Shown one piece after another: positions 36,194-44,651 of a DNA stretch of 64,000 nucleotides. Each line of letters opens with the position of its first letter. Within the stretch, counting starts at the first letter, position 1. The DNA comes from Pedobacter sp. BMA (GTDB lineage Bacteria; Bacteroidota; Bacteroidia; Sphingobacteriales; Sphingobacteriaceae), in the NCBI RefSeq assembly GCF_001027745.1, contig NZ_LECU01000002.1, positions 248,001 through 312,000 on the forward strand. The letters run 5' to 3'. The notes below the pieces were generated by a model. That model made no database searches. It worked only from the letters and a program-made list of their open reading frames with translations, and was not told the origin of the DNA. The translations under genes and the position numbers were made by a program.

Positions 36194-37550
36194 AAGGATT
36201 TTGAGAAATCCCCGACAATTGAATCACATCTTCAGGAATAGCCAAAGCATAACGTGAATCATTAGGGGGCAAAGTATAAGTGGCCCCTTTCAAAACCCGC
36301 ATCATCGTTATGCCCATCCCTTCTTTATTCAACCGCTTCAAATCGGTCCAGCGTAAACACCTCATCAATAGCTCTTTTCGGCGCTCAGTAAGCACCAGAT
36401 CCATTGCCTGTTCCGCTGTTGTAACATTTAAAGGCACATAGGTTCCTGTTTTGTATCGGGTAACCAGTAGCGTATTTAAATCTTTCAAACATTCACTTGT
36501 CTTACCATTTCTTGCAAAACATTCTGCCCTGATCAGGTACATTTCATCAACTGCAACGCCGGTAAACAAGCCCGATGTCCCCTCATAACCACCTTTAAAG
36601 GCATAACTTTTATCGGTATTAGTTTTAAAAAAAACTATTTTCCTTAAGTCATTGGCACTATACATTGCATAAATGTCCTCCAGAATCCTCGCCCGCGTCG
36701 GACTTACCGGCGTAGGTACTGGCGCATAACTTTCTGAAACAACTTCAGTGTTAACGCGTGAAAAAGGATAGGTTGCACTACTATTGATGCTATTATAATT
36801 TAATAGTGTGGAGCGCAATTGCAAACAGGAATCTGCATATAATCCCGCATGGTTGTAATCTCTTATACTCAGGTAAACCCTTGCCAGCATTCCGTAAGCG
36901 CCTGCTTTTGATGGCCTAAAAGCCGTCGAAGTAACAGATGGTAAATTAATTATCGCCATTTTCAAATCACTGATTACTTGATTGTAACTCTCAGCTACAC
37001 TCGCTCTTACAGACTGTTCATTGAAATTGCTATTTAAGCGCAGAGGGACACCTAAATCTGTGGCTGCAGTTTGTGCGTCGTATGCCTTTGTCCATAAACT
37101 TACTATCTGATAAAATAGTCGTCCCCTATGAAAATATGCCTGTCCTGTAATATTATTCCAGGTACTTTCCTGATCTTGCTTTCCTATCTTGGGTAAATCA
37201 GTAAGCACTTCATTAGTGATGTTTACAGCCCGATACATCTCATTCCATTCATTGGAAGACGATTGGAAAATAAAAGTCTTCTCCCATAAATACATTCGCC
37301 TGTAATTCTCCAAACTCAATGCCGTCCATACCGCATCAGTCAAATAATAATCTCCGCTGCTCACTTCTCCGGCAGAGGCATCCCGTTCAACCATAAAAGA
37401 TTGATTATCTAATAGCGCTTGCAAATCCCCCAGCGTGCTTGGCACAGTGTACGATTTCACAGTTTTCTCATCCAGAAACTTCTCGCAGCCGACAAGCGTC
37501 AACAGTGCCGCAAAAACAATTGCGATATAGTAAATTTTATTTTTCATCAT
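36192..37550 (-). CDS. SusD/RagB-family outer-membrane lipoprotein
   Basis: Surface lipoprotein of 452 residues that captures a glycan or peptide for the SusC channel. Signal peptide ends LLTLVGC, with the lipidated Cys near residue 22. The SusD-like N-terminal domain shows EKFLDEKTVKSYTVPSTLGD and LQALLDNQS; the helical TPR-like core holds AYFHRGRLFYQIVSLWTKAY and PSKAGAYGMLARVYLS. The C-terminal segment VLTERRKELLMRCLRWTDLK is a family signature. Last gene of the TlpA-SusC-SusD operon, 8 bases after SusC. The nature of the ligand cannot be read. Confidence 0.94.
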   Translation of the reverse strand: MMKNKIYYIAIVFAALLTLVGCEKFLDEKTVKSYTVPSTLGDLQALLDNQSFMVERDASAGEVSSGDYYLTDAVWTALSLENYRRMYLWEKTFIFQSSSNEWNEMYRAVNITNEVLTDLPKIGKQDQESTWNNITGQAYFHRGRLFYQIVSLWTKAYDAQTAATDLGVPLRLNSNFNEQSVRASVAESYNQVISDLKMAIINLPSVTSTAFRPSKAGAYGMLARVYLSIRDYNHAGLYADSCLQLRSTLLNYNSINSSATYPFSRVNTEVVSESYAPVPTPVSPTRARILEDIYAMYSANDLRKIVFFKTNTDKSYAFKGGYEGTSGLFTGVAVDEMYLIRAECFARNGKTSECLKDLNTLLVTRYKTGTYVPLNVTTAEQAMDLVLTERRKELLMRCLRWTDLKRLNKEGMGITMMRVLKGATYTLPPNDSRYALAIPEDVIQLSGISQNP

Positions 37551-37558
37551 TATAGCCT

Positions 37559-40500
37559 TTAAAAATTTGTCCTTAATCCAATCGAATACGTCCTACCTTG
37601 TTTAATGGCAGTCATCGCCTGATCTGGATCAATCTGTAAATTGGTTGCCTTCCATAATATGCCCACATTGCTTACATTCAGAAAGCAATGAACATCCTTC
37701 ATCGGAAGCCAATTCAGCTTTTTCTTTTCCAGGTCATAGCCCAAAGCGATATACTGCAACCGGATGTGGTCGCCTTTCTCCAAATTAATTACCGATCCCG
37801 CATAAAAAGCATCTCGTGTTGAGCTGTAGGGATAAGCCGTAGAAGGAACGTCGGTATTAACTTCATCCCCGGCTTTCTGCCATCGGTTTGCATAATCACC
37901 ACTAACCACCTTTCCACTATACAAAGCCAGGTCACTAATGGTATTTTTCCTAAAGTAATAGCCAAACTTGTACAGCAACCTCAGGGTAAGGCTCAGGCCT
38001 TTATAGCTAAAGATATTACCTATCGAACCATATAGCGTGGGTAATGCCGATCCATGATACACCAGATCTTCCAGTGCCGTTCCGCTGCCTGTTAACAGCG
38101 CATAGTCTTTACTCACCACTCCTTTAACATAGCCGCGCGGGTCGCCCGTCGCCGGATCAAGCCCCGCCCATCGGTACGAGAAAATGCTATACACTGGCTT
38201 ACCCACCAAACCCGTAACCGCAACTGTGCTACTGGTCCCTACAAAGGTGCTCCCGCTATAGGCCGTTAAATAATAATCTGTTACCTCATCTTTATAAAAG
38301 CTCATATTCAACTGCGTCGTCCACCTGAATGCACCATTTAGGTTTAGGCTGTTCAGTTCCACATCTACCCCTTTACCTTTCATACTGGCTACATTTTTTA
38401 CAATGCTACTTCCTGCTCCTCCCGTGTAATCCAGTAAATCGGTACCGAATAAATCCACCGCACGTTTTTCAAAATAATCTATGCTCCCGCTCAATCGTTC
38501 GCCCTTAACTTTAAAATCAAGCCCCACATTAAATTGCTTCACTTTTTCCCACTTCAGTTCCGGATTGGCAAACTTCGAAATCACTGCAGTCTGCGTATTA
38601 GTGTAGGTATTAATATCCGAATACGAAATTTGAGTGTATGCTGATTTGCCTTGATCCGTATTACCACTTACCCCATAAGTGCTGCGTAACTTCAAATAAG
38701 GCAAAAAGTCGAGGTGATAAAATGGTTCTCCAGATGCAATCCATCCCAGTCCGGTGCTCCACAAAGGATTCCATTTCTCATTGGTATTCACGCCGTACAG
38801 GTTCGAGGCATCACTTCGCGCACTTAATGAAAATAAATAACGTTCTTTAAAGGTATAAGCCGCATTTGCATACATCGATACAAACCTGTTTGTTGTACCC
38901 GATATGCCATCCACATTTGGAATGAACTGTGTGCCACCAGTAACAATAGTCGGATAGGCTGTGGAGTAATCCACAATACCAACCCTCCAGGTTTCATCCT
39001 GAAAACCATATTTCCGGTATGTTTGACTACTACCTACAATATTACGCCGCTCAGCACCCGCAATAGTAGCAACACTATGATTTTTCCATGTTCTGTTATA
39101 GTTGAGCTGACCGCGCACATCTTCACTATTTAACTGGGAATTATTCTCAGTTCTAATACCACCCTTAGGTACTTTGTACACAGCATCATTTCTAGATGGC
39201 AGTTGCGTAAACCGGTTCACAATATCCCTGGCCTCGAAGCTGTTCGCATCCTGCAACGCCACGCCATTAATCCACTGGCGTTCAATACGATATTTTAATT
39301 CTGCGGTTAAGCCTTTTAAAATTTCATAACGCATTCCGAAATTAGCAGTCACATCCTGATTAAGTAAGGTGTTGGTACTATGTAAATAATCCGTAAGTGG
39401 ATAGTATTTCCAGTCCAATAAGCGGCCGTTGCCTGCTGTATTCAGATAACTTAAGCTGTACGTTTTAGCAATAGGTAATGCATTACCATCTGCATCGGCC
39501 AGTTGCGCGTAAGGATATAAGCCAGAAGTATTCAACACACTGTAGCTGTTATAAGCCGTTTTGCCTGATCGGCTGTTCGAATACGTGTAGTATAAATCTG
39601 AATTGAGCTGTAGTCCTTTAACAAGCGTCCAGTTATTCTGGTAACGAAGATTATAGCGATCAAAACGCTCAGTCAAGTTATCGCTATTCCGGTCAAACCC
39701 GCCCGAAAACAACCAGGCATAAGCTTTACTTCCACTTTGCAAGCTAAGCGAATATTGCTGGTTTAATAACGGTTCGTAAACACGATTCAATAGCTCATTC
39801 CTTACATCAATTCCTTTCCATGCATTCAGCTGTGCCTCCACATCAGCAGTGGTTACCTGTCCATTGCGTTGCTTCAACAACAACTCTACCACTGGCGATA
39901 ACGCAGGATGTGCAGTAGAGTTAATTTGCGAATCATAATACCCCTTACTGAACACACTCCGCTCAAAATCGATATAATCAGCCGTACTCATTAAGTTCTG
40001 ATAAAATAAGTCGGACTTATCCCCCAGTGTATAAGCCACATTCAGGTTTACCTGCAAAGGCGTATTTAACTTTCCTTTCCTGGTGGTAATAACAATCACC
40101 CCATTGCCCGCCTTTGCACCCCAAATAGAACTTGCAGCGGCATCCTTTAGGAAAGAAATACTTTCGACTTCGTTCGGGTTCAGGTTATCCAGATCTCCCT
40201 CATAGGGAAAATTATCTACCACAATCAATGGTCCTCCTATCCCCTGTATCGTACTAATCCCCCTGATGGCAATTCCACCCGTCCTGCCGCTTGTACGCCG
40301 GTCAACAGAAATCGAATTACCAACGGCTTCCAGCCTGCTGAGTATGTCTGTACTTTGCTGCTCATTAAACAGCTTACCGTTAATCTGGCTAAAAGAACCC
40401 GTAGCCCGCTCCTTTGGTAACTGCTGATAACCTGTAGATACCTGCACATCCTCCAATTGCAAACTAGCTTCCTGCAATTTAATCAGCAAGCCTTCCTTCA

Positions 40501-40756
40501 GCGGTAACACAACCTTTACCACTTGAGGCTGGTAGCCCATTAGGCTCACCATTAAATCAACCGCTTTTACTTTAAGCTGTAAGCCAAACATTCCTGCTTC
40601 ATCAGTTTGCAACGCTTGCTGGCTTGCTTTTACCCTAATCAACACCCCAACTAAAGGCTTCCCATTAGCCGAAACCACCTTACCTGTTAATAGTCCTTGC
40701 GCCATTCCCTTTAATCCAAAGAGGCTAAGCATCATCATCAATAATATCAGCCGCAT
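37559..40756 (-). CDS. SusC/RagA-family TonB-dependent outer-membrane transporter
   Basis: Outer-membrane importer driven by TonB, about 1065 residues. The ATG at 40756 gives a clean signal peptide (MRLILLMMMLSLFGLKGMAQ); the longer frame opens with a TTG inside the upstream gene. Domains: carboxypeptidase-regulatory-like region (LTGKVVSANGKPLVGVLIRV), plug domain (RATGSFSQINGKLF, GIAIRGISTIQG, SIWGAKAGNGVIVITTRKG) and 22-strand barrel to the C-terminal aromatic residue. No STN domain, so no FecR-type sigma signalling is expected, and no sigma or anti-sigma gene is near. One base separates it from the TlpA-like gene. Confidence 0.95.
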   Translation of the reverse strand: MRLILLMMMLSLFGLKGMAQGLLTGKVVSANGKPLVGVLIRVKASQQALQTDEAGMFGLQLKVKAVDLMVSLMGYQPQVVKVVLPLKEGLLIKLQEASLQLEDVQVSTGYQQLPKERATGSFSQINGKLFNEQQSTDILSRLEAVGNSISVDRRTSGRTGGIAIRGISTIQGIGGPLIVVDNFPYEGDLDNLNPNEVESISFLKDAAASSIWGAKAGNGVIVITTRKGKLNTPLQVNLNVAYTLGDKSDLFYQNLMSTADYIDFERSVFSKGYYDSQINSTAHPALSPVVELLLKQRNGQVTTADVEAQLNAWKGIDVRNELLNRVYEPLLNQQYSLSLQSGSKAYAWLFSGGFDRNSDNLTERFDRYNLRYQNNWTLVKGLQLNSDLYYTYSNSRSGKTAYNSYSVLNTSGLYPYAQLADADGNALPIAKTYSLSYLNTAGNGRLLDWKYYPLTDYLHSTNTLLNQDVTANFGMRYEILKGLTAELKYRIERQWINGVALQDANSFEARDIVNRFTQLPSRNDAVYKVPKGGIRTENNSQLNSEDVRGQLNYNRTWKNHSVATIAGAERRNIVGSSQTYRKYGFQDETWRVGIVDYSTAYPTIVTGGTQFIPNVDGISGTTNRFVSMYANAAYTFKERYLFSLSARSDASNLYGVNTNEKWNPLWSTGLGWIASGEPFYHLDFLPYLKLRSTYGVSGNTDQGKSAYTQISYSDINTYTNTQTAVISKFANPELKWEKVKQFNVGLDFKVKGERLSGSIDYFEKRAVDLFGTDLLDYTGGAGSSIVKNVASMKGKGVDVELNSLNLNGAFRWTTQLNMSFYKDEVTDYYLTAYSGSTFVGTSSTVAVTGLVGKPVYSIFSYRWAGLDPATGDPRGYVKGVVSKDYALLTGSGTALEDLVYHGSALPTLYGSIGNIFSYKGLSLTLRLLYKFGYYFRKNTISDLALYSGKVVSGDYANRWQKAGDEVNTDVPSTAYPYSSTRDAFYAGSVINLEKGDHIRLQYIALGYDLEKKKLNWLPMKDVHCFLNVSNVGILWKATNLQIDPDQAMTAIKQGRTYSIGLRTNF

Positions 40757-40757
40757 A

Positions 40758-42035
40758 TTATTCCCCCTCCTGTCTGGCAACCGTCATAACCTCCAACTCG
40801 CGTTCCGCCGGTTCCAGCGAAAACCCAATTTCACGGAGTTGCTTTTGCAAATCCTGAACCCGGGAACTGGTTAAATCAAAGTCGATCTTACCTTTCCATC
40901 CAGTTTCATCTACTATAATCGGCAAACCATTGTTTTCTTCATTCAAATAGGCAGTTAGATAGAATAATCGCGCATTCCTCAATTTTTTTTCATTCACTTG
41001 CGCTAAAGTATTCACCATTGCTCCATCGGCTTTGAGCGTCGGGCTTTCCCCTTTTAGCTTTGTCATCACCAAACACGGCATTAATCGCTTTTCTACCCTC
41101 ACTGAATACCCACACTGGTCATTGAGTAACTGGAGCATTTTCTTAGACAGTAGCATGGTATCCCGCTTACTCATCGTAATGCTCATGGTATACTCATGAC
41201 TATGAAACCAGGATTTCCTGGCTTCACCTTTTAGTTTACCGTAAAAGAGATCCAATGAGTCAGCGCTACTGATCATAACCCGTTTGCCACTATAATCTTT
41301 GATTTGCCTGCGTGCAATACTTTGCATAATAAATACCAATGGTTGATTAGACCATGTAATACCGTATGTCCCAGGCAAATCGATTTCCCTGTTTGATGCT
41401 CCAACACCTTCTAAATGTCCTTTCAACCATATTGAGTAGTAAAGTAAGCGGTTAACAGGCAAGGCTTCTGATGCGTATAATGGCTTACTCAAATCCTGAT
41501 CAATTTTCATTTCAGCCTTTATTTTGTCGCCTGCTATAAAACTAGCAATACTGCTATCGTTTACTTCATCTCCATTAGTGAACCCTGTAACAATCCCTTT
41601 AGCATCTATCCATACTTCATGCGGAATATAAACATGTTTAAAAAGTTTGTTTAGGTATTTGTCACCAACTACAGTTGGAAAGCCGAGTGGCGCTTGCTTC
41701 ATAAAAAAGGCATCAATCTTTTCCTTTTCAACCTGTTCAATTCCTATTATGCGCAAATCATTTGCAAATCTTACTTGCAATTGCGCCAGTTTAGGAAATG
41801 CCTTGATGCAGGGAGAACAGTGTGTTGACCAAAAATCTAGTATAATCGCCTTTCCCTTATATACCGCCAACGTTTGTTCACTGGTCACACTGCCATTGCG
41901 CACCTGCAACTTTTCTGTCCAGAAACGCTCCGGTACTTTATCGCCAATCTTCAACGGAACTACCTCCTGTGCGCTTAGGCTAAAATTTAGACAAAGCACA
42001 GCCATCACGATGGTTATCGTTATTTTTTTAATCAT
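40758..42035 (-). CDS. TlpA-like thioredoxin with DUF3738-like C-terminal domain
   Basis: Exported thiol-disulfide protein, 425 residues. Signal peptide ends near LNFSLSAQE. A thioredoxin fold follows with IILDFWSTHCSPCIKAFPKL (active CSPC). The C-terminal half, from about 190, ends with LPIIVDETGWKGKIDFDLTS and LREIGFSLEPAERELEVMTV, matching the pattern of DUF3738 (TIGR03435) proteins: an interacting-glycine strand followed by an LEP-x-E-V tail. First gene of an operon with SusC and SusD. The combination suggests handling of a substrate imported by SusCD, or redox care of the transporter; which one is inference. Confidence 0.85.
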   Translation of the reverse strand: MIKKITITIVMAVLCLNFSLSAQEVVPLKIGDKVPERFWTEKLQVRNGSVTSEQTLAVYKGKAIILDFWSTHCSPCIKAFPKLAQLQVRFANDLRIIGIEQVEKEKIDAFFMKQAPLGFPTVVGDKYLNKLFKHVYIPHEVWIDAKGIVTGFTNGDEVNDSSIASFIAGDKIKAEMKIDQDLSKPLYASEALPVNRLLYYSIWLKGHLEGVGASNREIDLPGTYGITWSNQPLVFIMQSIARRQIKDYSGKRVMISSADSLDLFYGKLKGEARKSWFHSHEYTMSITMSKRDTMLLSKKMLQLLNDQCGYSVRVEKRLMPCLVMTKLKGESPTLKADGAMVNTLAQVNEKKLRNARLFYLTAYLNEENNGLPIIVDETGWKGKIDFDLTSSRVQDLQKQLREIGFSLEPAERELEVMTVARQEGE

Positions 42036-42640
42036 AAAAGTTTAGTTTATTATTTGTTTAGTTAGTTATCATTCGATCATTACCCTTTTCAAAAATGGGC
42101 TCCGCCCTCCCCTCACCATTATTAACCTTAACGTGTATGAAAAAACCGAGTCGGTACAGAGCCCTATATCATTCTAGACCGGGTCTTTAGGTTTCAAGGC
42201 AAATAAATAATCAAAGGGACAAAAAATGGGATGAATAACATAATGGGGATGTTTTGGGAGAAAGTTGAACGTAGGATTAGGCATTGCTCTGGAATGGAGC
42301 AACGGAAAATTGTTTGCCTTGTTTACCCTTTGGTTCATACTCGTATGGCTATACGAGTCTAGGTTGGATGAGTGCCTATAGTAGGCTCTAAACACCATCT
42401 ACCGGGCTTCTCACGGCCATGCCAACGGATTTACAATAGAGCCTATAGGTCTATAGTGCATGTAAAAGTATGCAAAATATCGCTACAGGCATAAATCTAT
42501 TGTCTCGTTGGCTGGAATTTGTGAGAATTTGGTAGCCGAGACTCTTTAAAATACCTGATTATAATAAACGAATATAAAAAAAACCTATTGGTAAACAAAT
42601 TTGTTGACCATCTTTTTTATTATTTATTGAGTTTGCCTTA
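42036..42640. other. 605-base structured intergenic region
   Basis: No convincing gene. It holds several inverted repeats: ACTCGTAT-GGCT-ATACGAGT (42339-42358, perfect); AGGCTCTA (42383-42390) with TAGAGCCT (42437-42444), extended by CCTATAG on both arms apart from a 2-base insertion; and a bulged pairing of GTCTCGTTGGCT (42502-42513) with AGCCGAGAC (42534-42542). It ends in the XRE promoter. It marks the border between the SusCD operon and the restriction island. Confidence 0.6.
42594..42635 (+). promoter_or_regulatory. XRE gene promoter with palindromic operator
   Basis: AACAAATTTGTT (42594-42605) is a perfect 12-base palindrome, extended outwards to GT...AC with one mismatch pair. It overlaps a TTG at 42604-42606 that serves as -33; TGAGTTTG at 42628-42635 is the -7 box (one mismatch), 21 bases later. 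The ATG at 42641 lies only 5 bases beyond, so the transcript would be leaderless or nearly so. Overlap of palindrome and -33 suggests autorepression. Confidence 0.6.
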
Positions 42641-42886
42641 ATGAAAGACGATGTGAAGCTATTTAGAAAACAGTTGGGGAAGAGAATTTTACAACTACGT
42701 AACGCAAAAGGTCTTGAACAAACCGAACTCGCCGCAATATTGGATGGTAAAGACAAACAGTTCATCAACAGATACGAAAATCAGGGCGCTAACCCTACGG
42801 CATATATTTTGGTGAGATTGGCCAAAGCTCTAAATGTTGGAGTAGAAGAAATGCTCGATTTTTCGAAAATCGAGCATGATAAATGA
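42641..42886 (+). CDS. XRE-family helix-turn-helix regulator
   Basis: 81-residue single-domain DNA-binding protein: LGKRILQLRNAKGLEQTELA, then FINRYENQGANPTAYILVRL, with the classic HTH_3 pattern and C-terminal MLDFSKIEHDK. Its size is that of restriction-modification control (C) proteins or plasmid/phage repressors. It faces the hsd operon tail to tail and has its own palindromic operator. It probably represses itself and possibly the RM operon. The last 30 bases of its coding sequence form a perfect long palindrome. Confidence 0.9.
   Translation: MKDDVKLFRKQLGKRILQLRNAKGLEQTELAAILDGKDKQFINRYENQGANPTAYILVRLAKALNVGVEEMLDFSKIEHDK
42851..42877. repeat. Perfect 12-bp palindrome in 3' end of XRE gene
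   Basis: ATGCTCGATTTT (42851-42862), TCG loop, AAAATCGAGCAT (42866-42877). The hairpin lies within the codons for MLDFSKIEH, ten bases before the stop. No T-run follows. It may serve as a transcript 3' structure or a protein-binding site. Confidence 0.75.
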
Positions 42887-43024
42887 GAATATCTGCGAAC
42901 ATTGTAAATCCTGATTTGTAGACAAAACTAAATATCGATCTATAAAGCATTAAAAAAACATATCAGCATTCTGACTTTATAAACCTCAGGAGACTAATTG
43001 TTTTAATAAATGTCTTGAATCTGT

Positions 43025-44548
43025 TTATTTCTCAGCTTTATCCAACTCCCCGACTATCTCCCTAAAACTGGCCAAGCCAGCTTCGATATTATCAATAATC
43101 TCTAACGCCAAAACATCCGGATCAGGCAGATTATCCAGATCAGTCAAACTTTGATCTTTAACCCAAAAGATGTCAAGACTGGTCTTGTCCCTGGCTATAA
43201 TCTCATCATAACTATATTTTCTCCAGCGACCATCGGGATTTTGTTCACTCCAGGTTTCTTTACGTTTTTTGATGTTTGAAGAATTATAGCATTTCACAAA
43301 ATCAGATAAATCAGCTTCTGATAATGGCTTCTTTTTCAAAGTATGATGAACATTGGTTCGATAATCATAAAACCAAACTTCTTTTGTCCATGCATCTTTA
43401 CTGGCAGTTTTGTTATTAAAGAACAATACATTTGCCTTTACACCATTGGCATAGAATATACCAGTTGGCAAACGCAAAATAGTATGCAGTTCCGTAGTTT
43501 TCAGGAGTTGCTTTCTGATCTCCTCTCCCGCTCCGCCTTCAAATAAAACATTATCTGGTAAAACAACTGCTGCCTCACCATCAATCTTCATTAACGATTT
43601 AATATGCTGTAAAAAGTTAAGCTGTTTGTTACTGGTGGTTTCCCAAAAATCCTGGCGGTTGTAGCTGATATCTTCTTTTTCTATATCGCCATCTTCGTTG
43701 GTAACCGTCATTCCGCTTTTTTTACCGAATGGTGGATTGGCCAGAATATAATCATAAGTCTTGCTTTCGGCGGCAATCAGTGCGTCGTTTGATTTCACCA
43801 ATGGTTCTGCATCTATTTCTCCAATACCGTGCAGGTAAAGATTCATCAAACACATTCTCCTTGTGCTGGCTACAATTTCATTACCGTGAAAAGTGCTGTT
43901 CTTCAAGAACATCTTTTCATCTTTATCCAATTTATTGTTTGCTGTTAACCAATCGTAAGCGGCCAGAAAGAAACCGCCAGAACCACAAGCCGGGTCAATT
44001 ACCGTTTTCATTGGTTTAGGTTGCACGCAGGCTACCATTGTTCTGATCAAAGCACGAGGTGTAAAATATTGTCCTGCTCCCGATTTGGTATCTTCTGCAT
44101 TTTTTTCCAGTAAGCCTTCATAAATGGTTCCCTTCACATCCGCACCCATCAAACTCCAATCCTCTTTGCCAATAAGCGTGATTATACGTTGCAAGTTTGC
44201 AGGGTCTTGTATTTTGTTTTGGCTCTTTACATAGATTTGTCCCAACATCCCTTTCTCTGTGCCTAAAGACCGTAATGCTTGTATGTAAAACGATTCCAAT
44301 TCTGCACCGTTTTTTGAAGTTAAATTCTCCCACGAACATACTTCCGCACCTTCTACTTCTTTACCTTCAACATCTTTCAGCCTTGGCAATTTAAGGTTTC
44401 GGTTGTAAGGTGGTTTATTTAACTCATCAACCATTTTAAGGAATAGCAAATAGGTAATCTGTTCCAAATAATCTCCGTAGCCTACTCCGTCATGGCGCAT
44501 TACATTCGCCAAATTCCATATTTTTGATACTATTGCTGCTTCCGTCAT
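43025..44548 (-). CDS. hsdM: Type I restriction-modification DNA methyltransferase subunit
   Basis: N6-adenine methyltransferase subunit, 507 residues. N-terminal helical HsdM_N region (MTEAAIVSKIWNLANVMRHD); AdoMet motif DPACGSGGFFLAAY; catalytic motif IV ILANPPFGKKSG near residue 270; target/late motifs with RLPTGIFYANGVKANVLFF. Together with HsdS it modifies the host site. It is the last gene of the operon, separated from hsdS by two unrelated genes. The frame remains open without stops for 38 codons upstream of the ATG, up into the end of the AlbA_2 gene. Its own ATG is a good start. Confidence 0.95.
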   Translation of the reverse strand: MTEAAIVSKIWNLANVMRHDGVGYGDYLEQITYLLFLKMVDELNKPPYNRNLKLPRLKDVEGKEVEGAEVCSWENLTSKNGAELESFYIQALRSLGTEKGMLGQIYVKSQNKIQDPANLQRIITLIGKEDWSLMGADVKGTIYEGLLEKNAEDTKSGAGQYFTPRALIRTMVACVQPKPMKTVIDPACGSGGFFLAAYDWLTANNKLDKDEKMFLKNSTFHGNEIVASTRRMCLMNLYLHGIGEIDAEPLVKSNDALIAAESKTYDYILANPPFGKKSGMTVTNEDGDIEKEDISYNRQDFWETTSNKQLNFLQHIKSLMKIDGEAAVVLPDNVLFEGGAGEEIRKQLLKTTELHTILRLPTGIFYANGVKANVLFFNNKTASKDAWTKEVWFYDYRTNVHHTLKKKPLSEADLSDFVKCYNSSNIKKRKETWSEQNPDGRWRKYSYDEIIARDKTSLDIFWVKDQSLTDLDNLPDPDVLALEIIDNIEAGLASFREIVGELDKAEK

Positions 44549-44651
44549 TTTACTTTTTATTTTTTCAATCTTTAGATTGAAAATTTTAATGTTTAATTTT
44601 AGATTGACTTTATTATTTCTTTGTGCATCAATCTCGTTTTTTAGCGCATCA

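Noticed and set aside
42174..42398. 74-codon - strand frame upstream of the XRE gene
   Set aside because: Composition and residue pattern are not protein-like and the region is full of inverted repeats.
42380..42450. Possible tRNA-like fold in the structured gap
   Set aside because: Arms pair, but there is no T-loop GTTCRA sequence and no acceptor stem of correct length.
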